64,000 nucleotides of DNA. It comes from Chryseobacterium ureilyticum. Its GTDB lineage: Bacteria > Bacteroidota > Bacteroidia > Flavobacteriales > Weeksellaceae. Below the pieces are notes generated by a model. That model did no database searches. It was not told the origin of the DNA and saw only the letters and a program-made list of their open reading frames with translations. The stretch is taken from NCBI RefSeq assembly GCF_900156735.1, contig NZ_FTOL01000004.1, positions 1 through 64,000 of the forward strand. The letters run 5' to 3'. Position numbers and translations under genes: made by a program. Positions within the stretch are counted from its first letter, which is position 1. Every line of letters starts with the position of its first letter. This document shows positions 1-8,651 of the stretch, piece after piece.

Positions 1-142
1 TACGATTTTCTGCAATTTTATACAACATTTTTAAGCGAAATTTGATAATAAAATATTGAATATCAAATCGTTGTATTTATTTTTAGGAATGACTAATTAG
101 TATTTTTATTTGCCAATGATGGCAACTTCATCAATAGAAAAT

Positions 143-172
143 GTCTGCCGATAACAAAAGCTACCGACAGAC
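143..172 (-). terminator. Probable terminator of the PhoX-like gene
   Basis: GTCTGCCG (143-150) pairs with CGACAGAC (165-172), allowing one G-U pair. On the minus strand it lies just downstream of the stop at 188 and is followed by a weak T-rich stretch. The rest of 1-142 shows only a small TTGCCA/TGGCAA dyad at 110-125 and no gene. Confidence 0.45.
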
Positions 173-187
173 TGAATTATAAATAAT

Positions 188-2347
188 TTATTTCTTTAAA
201 AGTTTTACGGTCTTCTGGAAACCTCCTTCTGCTTCAATATTCAATAGTAAGGCACGAGATCCTTCCAATTGTTGCGTAAAATCAAGATCCAAAGCTTTGT
301 TTGTACCATTGAATTTTTTAGTAAACACAATTTTTCCGTCCATACTGTAAGCAGTTACTGAAATATCCTTTAATCCTTTTGCAGAATTGATTTTCACGAT
401 TCCTGAAGTAGGGTTTGGAGCTACAGTTACTGTATTTTCTGCTGCTTTGTTTTCAATGGTTCCAAGAGAACTTTCTGTTCCAAGGTTTGCTTTAAGAGCG
501 ATAACTATAGTTGCTGATTTTCCTCTGTAATCAATTGTATTTCCTGTAGCGTCAACATCTGTAGAAATTGTAGCGTCAGGGTGCTGGATAGAGAAGAATC
601 CAAATTTATGATCCGGAGTAAATGTCAAACCTGTAGGTTCAGATCCTGCCGGCATAGAAGCAAATAGCCTTACTTTAGGGTTTGCCTGTGTGTGATCCGG
701 AGCAATTACCCAGATATAGTTTTTACCACCATCCTGAAGTACCCAAAGGTTTCCAAGCTCATCAAACGTAAGGTTATCATTTCCATCTCCCCAAGCTTCT
801 GTTTTCGCTCCCTGAGGGGTATTGAATGAATATACCGTAGAACCTCCACCCACGAAAGTTTCTACCTGTGAAGCTGTTGTTCCATCATCTTTTAAACGGT
901 AAACTCTGTCTAATCCTTTTGCTGTAAAATAAATTTTTCCGTCCAATGGACTGATATCCACATCTTCTACTCCATTGAATTTTGTACCTCCTCTAGAAAA
1001 AGCAAGGTTTGCTGTATTATTTTGATCTGCTTTTTCTTTATTTGGAACTTCAATCCATGTTGCAGTAGTCCCAGCCGGATCACCTGCAGGTGTTAATCCC
1101 TGATCCAATTTTAATACATAAAGGGTTCCTGAAGAAAGATTGTTTGGAGTATCCATTACATATTTGTATACCATATGAGTACCACCATCTTCACCGTAAT
1201 ATGCTACAGTTCCTGTGCTATTAATCACTACGTTCTCATGGTTCATGATTCCCATCTGCCAAAGCTTACCTTTAGAACCATCAGGGTTTTTAGAAATAAC
1301 CTGAGCTGTAGCAGGATCAATCTCTACAAGCCATCCGTAATCTTTATATCCGTCACCATTTATATCGTTAGCAGTAACAGATTCTTCTGCCGTCACGATA
1401 GTTCCCCAAGGAGTAATTCCTCCTGAACAGTTTCTGATTGTCTGCACCAAGCTAGGATCTGAAAAACTTACTGCTCTTGATTTTGTAAGTTGCCAAAGTT
1501 TTGAAGACGGGTTATAATTGATCTCCGCCATCGTAACTCCACCAGGATTGGTTTCGTGGTTTACAGAAAGGTATCCGTTTGTGCTGCTTCCTGCTTTTCC
1601 TACGTATCCTGTAAAGTCATTCTGTCCACCTACTAAACCTCCTCCTTCTGTATAATTATCTCCTTCTTTTAAAATAAGCTGATATTTATGCTCAGCAGGG
1701 ATGATCAGTTTATTTGTTTGTGCAGTAGGAACAATTGAAGTAAAGCAGCTGATGTGCGTTCCGTTGCAGTTTACGATTGGTGGCGTTACATTGGAAGGTG
1801 TCTTCAGATACGCATCAATTCTAAGGTCTGAACTGGTTAAACTTCTGTTATGTAATTCGATGGAAATTCTATTTGTTCCGTTTACAAATTTTGACTTTGG
1901 AATAGAGAAAGTATTATATACGTTTTCTGCCGCACCATCAACTGTAGTACTTGAGAATGTATTAAAAGTAATGTTACCTGCAGGCATATTATCTCTTACC
2001 ACTTCTTCCCCATTAAGATATACAATGATACCATCATCTCTCATTACTCCAAGTTCCATATTATCAGTAAGAGTTGCAAGGTCTACATTGATGTCTTTAG
2101 CGAAATAAGCAGCATAAAGCCCTGAATTAATAGTAGTGGTTACAGGATCTCCGTATCCTAATGGTCCGTTTCCAACCGCCCAGGTTGAAATATCATAGGT
2201 TTTTGTTTTCCAGGCATCCGGTTCTGCCTGATTGTTGTCTTTGTAGCTCCAAGATGCACCTTTATCAAATAAGATAGTTTGCTGCGCCTTGATACCAGAA
2301 GTTGCAAGCAGAGCCAAAGCTCCAATTGTTAGTAGTTTTTTCTTCAT
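188..2347 (-). CDS. Secreted PhoX-like (DUF839) protein with T9SS sorting domain
   Basis: A 719-residue exported protein. Residues 1-21 are a signal peptide (lysines, hydrophobic stretch, KAQ cleavage site). Residues about 22-190 look like a beta-rich jelly-roll module. The PhoX/DUF839 region spans about 195-615 and includes CSGGITPWGTIVTAEES and a late GNDNLTFDELGNLWVLQDGG block, both typical of the family. The last 80 residues form a type A T9SS C-terminal domain (VAPNPTSGIVKIN...KTVKLLKK). PhoX proteins are Ca/Fe-dependent phosphatases, so release of phosphate outside the cell is the likely role, but DUF839 also contains members of unproven activity. The gene stands alone, with its own promoter-like motif at 2373-2380 and a terminator downstream. 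Confidence 0.85.
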   Translation of the reverse strand: MKKKLLTIGALALLATSGIKAQQTILFDKGASWSYKDNNQAEPDAWKTKTYDISTWAVGNGPLGYGDPVTTTINSGLYAAYFAKDINVDLATLTDNMELGVMRDDGIIVYLNGEEVVRDNMPAGNITFNTFSSTTVDGAAENVYNTFSIPKSKFVNGTNRISIELHNRSLTSSDLRIDAYLKTPSNVTPPIVNCNGTHISCFTSIVPTAQTNKLIIPAEHKYQLILKEGDNYTEGGGLVGGQNDFTGYVGKAGSSTNGYLSVNHETNPGGVTMAEINYNPSSKLWQLTKSRAVSFSDPSLVQTIRNCSGGITPWGTIVTAEESVTANDINGDGYKDYGWLVEIDPATAQVISKNPDGSKGKLWQMGIMNHENVVINSTGTVAYYGEDGGTHMVYKYVMDTPNNLSSGTLYVLKLDQGLTPAGDPAGTTATWIEVPNKEKADQNNTANLAFSRGGTKFNGVEDVDISPLDGKIYFTAKGLDRVYRLKDDGTTASQVETFVGGGSTVYSFNTPQGAKTEAWGDGNDNLTFDELGNLWVLQDGGKNYIWVIAPDHTQANPKVRLFASMPAGSEPTGLTFTPDHKFGFFSIQHPDATISTDVDATGNTIDYRGKSATIVIALKANLGTESSLGTIENKAAENTVTVAPNPTSGIVKINSAKGLKDISVTAYSMDGKIVFTKKFNGTNKALDLDFTQQLEGSRALLLNIEAEGGFQKTVKLLKK

Positions 2348-2372
2348 TTTAATTTTGATTTATTAGACTTTG

Positions 2373-2380
2373 CAAAGCTA
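2373..2380 (-). promoter_or_regulatory. Bacteroidetes-type -7 promoter element for the PhoX-like gene
   Basis: The minus strand reads TAGCTTTG, matching TAnnTTTG exactly, about 25 nt upstream of the ATG at 2347. No convincing -33 TTTG was found at the usual 19-21 nt spacing. Confidence 0.5.
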
Positions 2381-2578
2381 TTTTTTAAAGGCTTTTTGTC
2401 TGTTAATAGGATTTTAAATATAATTATGGAAATATTAATTAATTTAAAACCGAATGTTAAGGGGATTAACTTTATGTTAAATGATTGGGAATTCGAGATA
2501 CGAGTTGCTGGTTTTGAGGTTTGAGGAAGAGAAAGTATAATTATTTCATATTTCTCTTTATACTCATCTTTATATCTG

Positions 2579-2723
2579 ATAATTGATTCAAAACAAGACA
2601 GACTCAATAAGGTAGAAAAGAATTTTATCCGTGAATTAGTGGCTATTAAATAATTTCTGAGCGCATTCTTAAACAACAGCAAGAAATAATTGATAAGCTA
2701 GAAAAATTGATTCAAAGCCAATA
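2579..2723 (+). pseudogene. Remnant of the 3' end of an unidentified gene
   Basis: Two adjacent plus-strand stretches read like coding sequence. IIDSKQDRLNKVEKNFIREL followed by VAIK ends in TAA at about 2652. Then IISERILKQQQEIIDKLEKL plus IQSQ ends in TAA at 2721-2723 in another frame. Joined by one frameshift they would form a charged, coiled-coil-like C-terminus. No start codon or ribosome binding site goes with them, and the upstream sequence is full of stops. The family is not recognised. The minus-strand frame over 2344-2682 is low-complexity and was judged spurious. Apart from this remnant and the 2757-2815 hairpin, 2348-2905 shows no gene. Confidence 0.35.
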
Positions 2724-2756
2724 AACAGACAGATTAATACGATCTGTAAAATAACT

Positions 2757-2815
2757 TAGGCTCAATTGTGAAACTGATGTAAATGTGATTTACTTTGGTT
2801 TCACAATTGAGCCTA
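2757..2815 (+). terminator. Perfect 18-bp inverted repeat, terminator-like
   Basis: TAGGCTCAATTGTGAAAC (2757-2774) is exactly reverse-complemented at 2798-2815, with a 23-nt loop. On the plus strand it is followed by TTTTATT, which fits a terminator for the decayed plus-strand gene ending at 2723. It also lies downstream of the minus-strand peroxidase at 2906, so it may work in both directions. Confidence 0.55.
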
Positions 2816-2905
2816 TTTTATTGAAACTATATATGGTTTCTACTGAATATTTAGCACGTAAAAAATGGCAACAATACCAAATTTCGCACCTCGTATACAA
2901 AACCT

Positions 2906-4735
2906 TTACTTCCCTTTACTCACATCTGTAAGTGCATTCAAAAAGGCAATAATCTGGTTCATTTCTGTCTGTGTAAGATTTAATTTATCAGGAGCAAGCG
3001 TTTGATTTTTCATTTTTAATCCTAAGCCTTCTCCTCCACCTTCATTGTAGAAATCAAGAACCTCTTCTAATGTATTAAAAGCTCCGTTATGGAAATAAGG
3101 TTTTGTAAGTGCTATATTTCTAACCGTCACAGTTTTAAATGAGTAATCGTAGATCCATGATTTTTCTTTTTTCACAGGACTGTTTCCTCTTCCAAGATCC
3201 TGATCAAGCTCTACAGGAAGCTGCTTGATTGGCTTTGTTGTCACTCCCAACACTTCAGATTCATTTTCATTAAAAAGCGGAGGTACCAAACCTGAAAAAT
3301 GAGGGGCAAAATGACAGGTTGCACAATTCGCTTTTCCCATAAACAGATTGAACCCTTTTTTCACATCATCGGAAACATTCTTTTCATTTCTCATGAAACG
3401 ATCAAAATCACTATCAAAAGAATATAATGAAGCTACATATGAACTTAAAGCTTTTGAGAAATTCTCTTTACTGATTTTTCCGTCTTTGAAGGCAGTACGG
3501 AATGCTTTTTTATATTCAGGCTTGGTTTTCAATTTCTGAATAATGCTTTCGTAGCTTGTATTAAACTCTTCTTCATTATAAATAACGTGTTCAGCCTGCT
3601 GTTCAAGGTAAAAAGCGCGAAGATCATAGAAAAATCTTTTGGCAAAAACAGCATTATACAAAGACGGAGAGTTTCTCAAAACAGTTTTTCCCTCAACATT
3701 ACTCTGTGATTTCGCTTTAAGGTCGGTAAAAGCATTCTCAGGCAGATGGCAGGTAGCACAACTCATTTTTCCATTACCACTTAAATTCTGATCATAGAAA
3801 ATTGATTTCCCAAGGTTTCGAAGATCTGGGTTATCTTCTGAAGATTTCAGTAAAGTATAGAAATACGGATCCAGAAAATCGCTGCTGAAAAAATCTTTGT
3901 TATTCACATTCCAACCTGAAAATTCTTTCAGATCATCAGGACTTCCATCCCATTTTCCAAGTTCTTCATATAAAGGCTGAATGTATTTTTTATAAAATTC
4001 AATTCTGTCGAAAGATTCAAAATCTTTGTTCTTTGAGAGATAATCGACAGATTCTGTTAAGATCTGATTTGCTTTTTGAGTATTATAATTTTTAAAATAG
4101 GAATCATCATTAATGTACTTTCTCATCCCTGAAAGAGCATGACTTGTTTCTTCTGAGATGTTAAGAGAACCTGGCGTATCAAAACCTGTTACTCCAAGAC
4201 TGTATATTCTGATCAGCTCTATTCGCAGTGGTAATGTTTTATTATTTCCTTTGCTCAATCCATTTTTTATAGCACTTAAATAAAACCCTGAATAGCTGTT
4301 ATATAAAAAATCTGTAATGGTTTTTATCTTTTCTTTTTCATCGGCAGCTTCTTCTGAGAAGATCAATTCATCCAATACCTGTAATCCTTCCGGGGGAAGT
4401 GTATAAGCCGAGGTTCCTGCTGCTTCAATATGAAATAAAGGAGCCGCGTTAAGATGAGTTTTGGTAAATTCCGGATAATGATAGGCTATATAAAACTCAA
4501 TTTCTTTAAAGGATTTTCTCGTGTTGCTGAGTGATTTCTGTAATTCTTCAAGAGAAATACGGTCTTCTGAAAACTGATGAACATCTGATTTTAATTGTTC
4601 AAGCTTTGTTTTAAAGTCAGATAAACCTTTATTAATAAATGTATTCTCACTTTCTTTTCCTTTGTAAGCAGGATTAAAAGACATTACTGCAAACCCTATA
4701 AGAAGAGCAACAATAAGCAGTGGATAAGATCTCAT
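2906..4735 (-). CDS. Di-haem cytochrome c peroxidase (MauG/CcpA family) with long N-terminal extension
   Basis: A 609-residue periplasmic protein with an N-terminal signal/anchor (residues 1-22). Two haem-binding CXXCH motifs are visible: CATCH at 326-330 and CATCH at 471-475, spaced as in bacterial di-haem peroxidases. The catalytic part (about 300-605) has the family's usual size. Residues about 25-295 are an extra, mostly helical region of unidentified family. Members reduce H2O2 with electrons from cytochromes, or oxidise substrates like MauG. The gene is monocistronic. TAGTTTTG upstream at 4749-4756 matches the -7 consensus. A second, shorter di-haem peroxidase lies at 39639-40775 and lacks this extension. 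Confidence 0.88.
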   Translation of the reverse strand: MRSYPLLIVALLIGFAVMSFNPAYKGKESENTFINKGLSDFKTKLEQLKSDVHQFSEDRISLEELQKSLSNTRKSFKEIEFYIAYHYPEFTKTHLNAAPLFHIEAAGTSAYTLPPEGLQVLDELIFSEEAADEKEKIKTITDFLYNSYSGFYLSAIKNGLSKGNNKTLPLRIELIRIYSLGVTGFDTPGSLNISEETSHALSGMRKYINDDSYFKNYNTQKANQILTESVDYLSKNKDFESFDRIEFYKKYIQPLYEELGKWDGSPDDLKEFSGWNVNNKDFFSSDFLDPYFYTLLKSSEDNPDLRNLGKSIFYDQNLSGNGKMSCATCHLPENAFTDLKAKSQSNVEGKTVLRNSPSLYNAVFAKRFFYDLRAFYLEQQAEHVIYNEEEFNTSYESIIQKLKTKPEYKKAFRTAFKDGKISKENFSKALSSYVASLYSFDSDFDRFMRNEKNVSDDVKKGFNLFMGKANCATCHFAPHFSGLVPPLFNENESEVLGVTTKPIKQLPVELDQDLGRGNSPVKKEKSWIYDYSFKTVTVRNIALTKPYFHNGAFNTLEEVLDFYNEGGGEGLGLKMKNQTLAPDKLNLTQTEMNQIIAFLNALTDVSKGK

Positions 4736-4748
4736 GAATTTTTACCGG

Positions 4749-4756
4749 CAAAACTA
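4749..4756 (-). promoter_or_regulatory. -7 promoter-like element upstream of the 609-aa peroxidase
   Basis: The minus strand reads TAGTTTTG, a match to TAnnTTTG, 13 nt upstream of the ATG at 4735. No clear -33 partner was found. Confidence 0.35.
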
Positions 4757-4964
4757 TTAATCAAATATTATCCTAACTTTAATAGCAGATTAAATAATGT
4801 TTATATTTCCTGTACAATAATTTTTTACTAATTTTAAACCCCGAAATCAGATTCATTATTCTTAGGAGAACGGTTTATTCTGAAATACCGGCAAAATAAT
4901 GGCGAGAGGTTATTGGGAGAGGATTATTTTAATTAAATTCAACACATCAAACTAAAATAGTATT

Positions 4965-5051
4965 ATGAAAACAAAGTTATTGTTTGCTGTTACGGCAGGT
5001 TTTCTTCCTTTTATTGAATGTATTCAACAGAAAAATAGAAATCAGGAATAA
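4965..5051 (+). CDS. Possible 28-residue secretory peptide or gene remnant
   Basis: ATG at 4965 opens a short frame, MKTKLLFAVTAGFLPFIECI plus QQKNRNQE, ending in TAA at 5049-5051. The N-terminus looks like a signal or lipoprotein leader that stops abruptly. It could be the surviving start of a decayed lipoprotein gene, or chance. Apart from it, 4736-5177 is AT-rich and shows no other gene. Confidence 0.2.
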   Translation: MKTKLLFAVTAGFLPFIECIQQKNRNQE

Positions 5052-5177
5052 TTTTTGTGTTTAATCAATAGTCATTTTCCAAGAAATCATATCACCAATA
5101 AAAAATCATTAAATCAGCTTTGGTTTCTCCTTATAGAGAGGCAATTTTCATTAATTAAAAACAAAAAAATATAAATT

Positions 5178-6032
5178 ATGCTAAACAAACTTGCTGCTTC
5201 AGAACTTGTTCTGAATGAAGACGGAAGTGTATACCACTTGAATCTTTTACCTGAAGATATTGCTGACAAAATCATCCTTGTGGGTGACCCGGACAGAGTG
5301 GCAAAGGTTTCAAAATATTTTGATACTGTAGAAATCAAAAAGAATAAAAGAGAGTTTTACACTCATACAGGAACTCTTCGTGGAGAAAGAATCACAGTAA
5401 TGTCTACAGGTATCGGAACGGAGAACATCGATATCGTAATGAACGAGCTGGATGCTTTGGTAAACATCGATCTTCAAAACAAAGAGTTTAAAACGGAGCA
5501 CAAAGCCCTTGAATTATTCCGTATGGGAACTTGTGGTAGTGTAAATCCGGACGTACAGGTTGACAATATGCTTGTCACTCAAAATGTAGTAGGGTTAGAT
5601 GGTTTAATGCATTTCTATCAGGACTATAACTTCGAAAATGAATTCTCAAGAAGTTTCATGGAAAAATTCCCTTACGAAAAAATCAAACCAATGCTTTATT
5701 TCGCAGACTGGGCTGAAGAAATGGGTGAATATTACAAGGATGCAAAATACCACGGAAACACAGCTACTTTCCCAGGATTCTACGCTCCACAGGGAAGACA
5801 ACTTCGTCTAAAGGCTGTGGATGATAAATTCCTTGAAACATTGAATGATCTTGGAGTAACTAACTTCGAAATGGAAACGTCTGCAATCTATGCTCTTTCA
5901 AAATTATTAGGTCACAAAGCGATTACTGTAAATAACGTAATTGCCAACAGAAGACGTGGAGAATTCTCTGCAGACCACCATAATTCTGAGAAAAAACTTA
6001 TTGAGTGGGTACTTGACAGAATCATCAAGTAA
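5178..6032 (+). CDS. Nucleoside phosphorylase (uridine phosphorylase-like, NP-I family)
   Basis: A 284-residue cytosolic enzyme for phosphorolysis of a nucleoside to base and ribose-1-phosphate (salvage). The NP-I fold shows in LVGDPDRVAKVSKYF (34-48), MSTGIGTENIDIV (75-87, phosphate loop), MGTCGSV (116-122) and FEMETSAIYAL near 230, where the FEME motif contacts the ribose. The spacing is closer to uridine phosphorylases than to hexameric purine nucleoside phosphorylases, but the base specificity cannot be read from sequence. The gene is monocistronic, with a strong terminator at 6055-6084. Confidence 0.9.
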   Translation: MLNKLAASELVLNEDGSVYHLNLLPEDIADKIILVGDPDRVAKVSKYFDTVEIKKNKREFYTHTGTLRGERITVMSTGIGTENIDIVMNELDALVNIDLQNKEFKTEHKALELFRMGTCGSVNPDVQVDNMLVTQNVVGLDGLMHFYQDYNFENEFSRSFMEKFPYEKIKPMLYFADWAEEMGEYYKDAKYHGNTATFPGFYAPQGRQLRLKAVDDKFLETLNDLGVTNFEMETSAIYALSKLLGHKAITVNNVIANRRRGEFSADHHNSEKKLIEWVLDRIIK

Positions 6033-6054
6033 TTACAGAAAACAATATACAATA

Positions 6055-6084
6055 AAAGCTATTCTCTTAAGTGAGGATAGCTTT
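6055..6084 (+). terminator. Rho-independent terminator after the nucleoside phosphorylase
   Basis: AAAGCTATTCTC (6055-6066) pairs with GAGGATAGCTTT (6073-6084), with one G-U pair and a 6-nt loop, followed by a T run. Confidence 0.85.
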
Positions 6085-6181
6085 TTTATTACGTTTTGGC
6101 TAAAGCCAAAGGTTTTTATTTTCTTTGATGTCGCAGATTTTATTTTTATCATTGACGATGTTTAATCTTCATTCTTTCAAT

Positions 6182-6952
6182 CTATAAGACCTCATGAAAC
6201 GTTCGTGGATCAGGATGTTGGAAAACATACTCCAGTTCTTCGATAAGCTTTGAAGATAGAATTGTCTTCCCTTTCATTTCCGATATTTCTTCTGGAACTT
6301 CTATATTTTTCTGAGCATTCATCACCTGAGATTTTATGGGATGAATCGGGGCTGTTACGTTATACAATTTTGATGAGCTTTCCTGATCAATCATTTTTGA
6401 GATAATACCAACAATATCTGCATAGTGGATATGATTTACAACATGATCAGGATTGCTTATTTTATAGTTCTTCAGAAGTCTGTTATCGCCCATCAGACCA
6501 CTCAATCTTAAAATATTGATCTGTGGATATTTATTTTTCATCATTCTTTCTCCGGAAACATTTTCCACAGGAACATCTTCTTCAGTAAAGTCTCTTGAAA
6601 CATCCGGATAAACGCCCGTGGAACTCATTAAAAACATTTGCCCTTTAAAATCACCTATAAATGCTGATAAATTTTGAATTCTATTGTATAAAGAACTTAC
6701 ACAACAGCTTTTTCCAGAGATCGGAATGGTAATAATTAACACATCAAGCTCTTCCAAAGCATCCCATATTGAAATTGGCTCAGAAAGCTGATAATCCGGG
6801 AAACTTGCAACTATTGCACTCAATCCTTTTGCATTTATTTGATCTGCTTTTTCCTGAGTAGTCGTGGTAGTATAGATTGAGTATTTACCGAACATGGAGT
6901 TCGCAATTCTTTCTCCAAGCCATCCGTATCCTATGATCCCTATTTTTTTCAT
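6182..6952 (-). CDS. NAD(P)-binding epimerase-like protein (YeeZ-like)
   Basis: A 256-residue protein starting at MKKIGIIGYGWLGERIANSM. GYGWLG is the dinucleotide-binding glycine motif, and the arrangement (SSTGVYPD, ILRLSGLMGDNR, IYNVTAPIHP-like LYNVTAPIHP, final YVFQHPDPR) follows E. coli YeeZ and related atypical SDR epimerases. The substrate is unknown. The ATG at 6952 overlaps the TGA of the MarR gene (6949-6951) as ATGA, so the two are translationally coupled. An upstream in-frame start at 7036 lies inside the MarR gene and was rejected. The coupling to a redox-type regulator suggests a role in oxidative or electrophile stress (inference). Confidence 0.8.
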   Translation of the reverse strand: MKKIGIIGYGWLGERIANSMFGKYSIYTTTTTQEKADQINAKGLSAIVASFPDYQLSEPISIWDALEELDVLIITIPISGKSCCVSSLYNRIQNLSAFIGDFKGQMFLMSSTGVYPDVSRDFTEEDVPVENVSGERMMKNKYPQINILRLSGLMGDNRLLKNYKISNPDHVVNHIHYADIVGIISKMIDQESSSKLYNVTAPIHPIKSQVMNAQKNIEVPEEISEMKGKTILSSKLIEELEYVFQHPDPRTFHEVL

Positions 6953-7377
6953 ATTTCTGATTGATTTTGCGCTAATAATATTTCGTCCAAAGTATTCATT
7001 AATTCCTTTTTCTTTTCTCCATTGAGAGGAAAACAACTTTGTACTGCTTCTGGGATATGTTTTGTCTGTTCTTTAAGCACTTTTCCATCCTCTGTCAAAT
7101 TGATGAGTACTACTCTTTCATCATCCATACTTCGGTTTCTGCTGAGTAGTCCGTTTTTTTCCATTCTTTTCAGCAAAGGCGTTAATGTTCCGTTATCCAA
7201 ATGAAGGTATTCACCAATTTTACTAATATTCATTTCTCCGTTTTCCCATAATACCAGCATAACCAGGTATTGAGGATACGTCAGGGAAATTTCATCCAGG
7301 TAAGGCTTGTATAAGCCTGTAATATACCTTGAAACAGCATAGGTTTTAAAGCATAAATGTTCTGAGAAGGCTATCAT
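6949..7377 (-). CDS. MarR-family transcriptional regulator, OhrR-like
   Basis: A 142-residue winged-helix repressor. The N-terminus carries the OhrR signature LCFKTYAVSR, with the reactive-type cysteine at Cys9, followed by the conserved tyrosine-rich helix (YLDEISLTYPQYLVMLVLWE). The wing and recognition helix are LDNGTLTPLLKRMEKNGLLSR and RSMDDERVVLINLTEDG. OhrR proteins sense organic hydroperoxides through that cysteine and usually control ohr. No ohr gene lies beside it here; the coupled partner is the YeeZ-like gene. A 16-bp palindrome at 7410-7425 is a good candidate operator. Confidence 0.85.
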   Translation of the reverse strand: MIAFSEHLCFKTYAVSRYITGLYKPYLDEISLTYPQYLVMLVLWENGEMNISKIGEYLHLDNGTLTPLLKRMEKNGLLSRNRSMDDERVVLINLTEDGKVLKEQTKHIPEAVQSCFPLNGEKKKELMNTLDEILLAQNQSEI

Positions 7378-7394
7378 AATTTATTTTGAAAGAA

Positions 7395-7402
7395 CAAAAA
7401 TA
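7395..7402 (-). promoter_or_regulatory. -7 promoter element of the MarR/YeeZ-like operon
   Basis: The minus strand reads TATTTTTG, matching TAnnTTTG, 17 nt upstream of the ATG at 7377. The palindrome at 7410-7425 covers the region where the -33 contacts would fall. Confidence 0.5.
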
Positions 7403-7409
7403 CTTAAAT

Positions 7410-7425
7410 TATTTTGCGCAAAATA
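7410..7425. promoter_or_regulatory. Candidate operator palindrome for the OhrR-like regulator
   Basis: TATTTTGCGCAAAATA is a perfect 16-bp palindrome, 32 nt upstream of the regulator's ATG and just behind its -7 element. MarR dimers bind palindromes of this size in their own promoters, so autorepression is likely (inference). Confidence 0.55.
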
Positions 7426-7593
7426 TATTTGTTTAAAACATTAATTACTAATTACCGTTATCCTGCCTTCAAAATATACTACACTAAAGGGTGTTTTTTA
7501 TACTATTCTTCTACTTTTTTAATCAATTTTATTTATCCATTTCACTTTTTGATTAATTTAGTACAAACGAATTCTTAAAAACTAATCTCGAAT

Positions 7594-7842
7594 ATGAAAA
7601 CCAATAAACTATCGGAACTATCCTATGATGAGCTGATAAAAGAAGAAAAAAAGCGAAAAGCTATATTTATTTTCTATTCTATTTTATGGGGAATTATGGT
7701 ATTAGCTTCTCTTTATACTACTGCAAAAAAGGGAACAACTGCCATTACCTTTTTACCGATCTCATTCTTACCTATCTTTCTTATTTTCTGGAAAAGCCAA
7801 AAAGATGTGCGTAACGAAATTAAGTCTCGTAAGTCTAACTAA
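7594..7842 (+). CDS. Small membrane protein of unknown function
   Basis: 82 residues: a charged N-terminus (SYDELIKEEKKRKA), two hydrophobic segments at about 24-41 and 50-67, and a basic C-terminus. It resembles small flavobacterial membrane proteins that databases sometimes label redox-active disulfide protein 2, but it contains no cysteine, so no redox role can be supported. It lies 14 nt upstream of the DUF3667-like gene and is probably co-transcribed with it. Confidence 0.65.
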   Translation: MKTNKLSELSYDELIKEEKKRKAIFIFYSILWGIMVLASLYTTAKKGTTAITFLPISFLPIFLIFWKSQKDVRNEIKSRKSN

Positions 7843-7856
7843 AGAAATCTTCAAAA

Positions 7857-8606
7857 GTGAATCATACATGTTTAAACTGCAACCAGCCTGTCACTACCAA
7901 TTATTGTGGCAGCTGCGGACAAAAATCCAGTACTCACAGATATTCTTTAAGACATTTTATAGAACATGATCTTATCCACGGGGTATGGCATGTAGATAAG
8001 GGAATTCTGTATACGGTGAAAGAACTATTTACAAGACCCGGAAACAGTGTAAGGGAATACATTCTTGGAAAAAGAGCCAATTATTTCAACGTCATCACGC
8101 TTTTACTATTAACAGCTACGATTTCATCGATACTTTCACATTATTCAAATCTGGAATACAGTGTTTTAGTATCTGATAATATTAAAGATAAAATGGTTTC
8201 CATACAGGAATTAATGACATCTTACCTGAAAGTATTTCTATTGCTTATGATTCCTTTTAACGCTATTTTCAGTTATATTTGGTTTCGAAAAGCTGGCTTT
8301 AATTACTCTGAGCATCTTGTTCTCAATGCTTATAAAACTGCTGCTGAAATGGTAGCTACGGTAGTTTTAACAGCAATTACTTTATTCTTTGATAAGTCAG
8401 CAGCTCTTGTCACTTCATATTTTTTGGTATTCTTCATATTTAGTCTTATTTATGGAATATGGTTTTATTCTCAGTTTTTCTCCCAATCAGGATATTCGAA
8501 AGCAGGTTTGGTTTTCAGAAGTCTTATGATTCCTTTTTCCTTTATGATCTTTCAGTCTTGTGCCGGCTATATCTGGGGTATCATTTCCTTCGTTATAAAT
8601 AAATAA
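7857..8606 (+). CDS. DUF3667-like zinc-ribbon membrane protein
   Basis: 249 residues. The N-terminus is a zinc ribbon (CLNCNQPVTTNYCGSCGQKS, four cysteines in two CXXC pairs), followed by HRYSLRHFIEHDLIHGVWHVDKG and the TVKELFTRPGNSVREYILGKR block typical of DUF3667 proteins. About four hydrophobic segments follow from residue 80 to the end. The function of the family is unknown. The start is GTG at 7857, placed directly before the first CXXC; no ATG upstream is in frame without a stop. It probably forms an operon with the 82-aa gene. Confidence 0.75.
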   Translation: MNHTCLNCNQPVTTNYCGSCGQKSSTHRYSLRHFIEHDLIHGVWHVDKGILYTVKELFTRPGNSVREYILGKRANYFNVITLLLLTATISSILSHYSNLEYSVLVSDNIKDKMVSIQELMTSYLKVFLLLMIPFNAIFSYIWFRKAGFNYSEHLVLNAYKTAAEMVATVVLTAITLFFDKSAALVTSYFLVFFIFSLIYGIWFYSQFFSQSGYSKAGLVFRSLMIPFSFMIFQSCAGYIWGIISFVINK

Positions 8607-8651
8607 AATACATTTTCACTGAAAATAAGATTGATAGAAAATAGAAATTAC

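Noticed and set aside
2344..2682. 112-residue minus-strand frame upstream of the PhoX-like gene
   Set aside because: Low-complexity, no ribosome binding site, overlaps the PhoX promoter element and the opposite-strand remnant; reads as chance.
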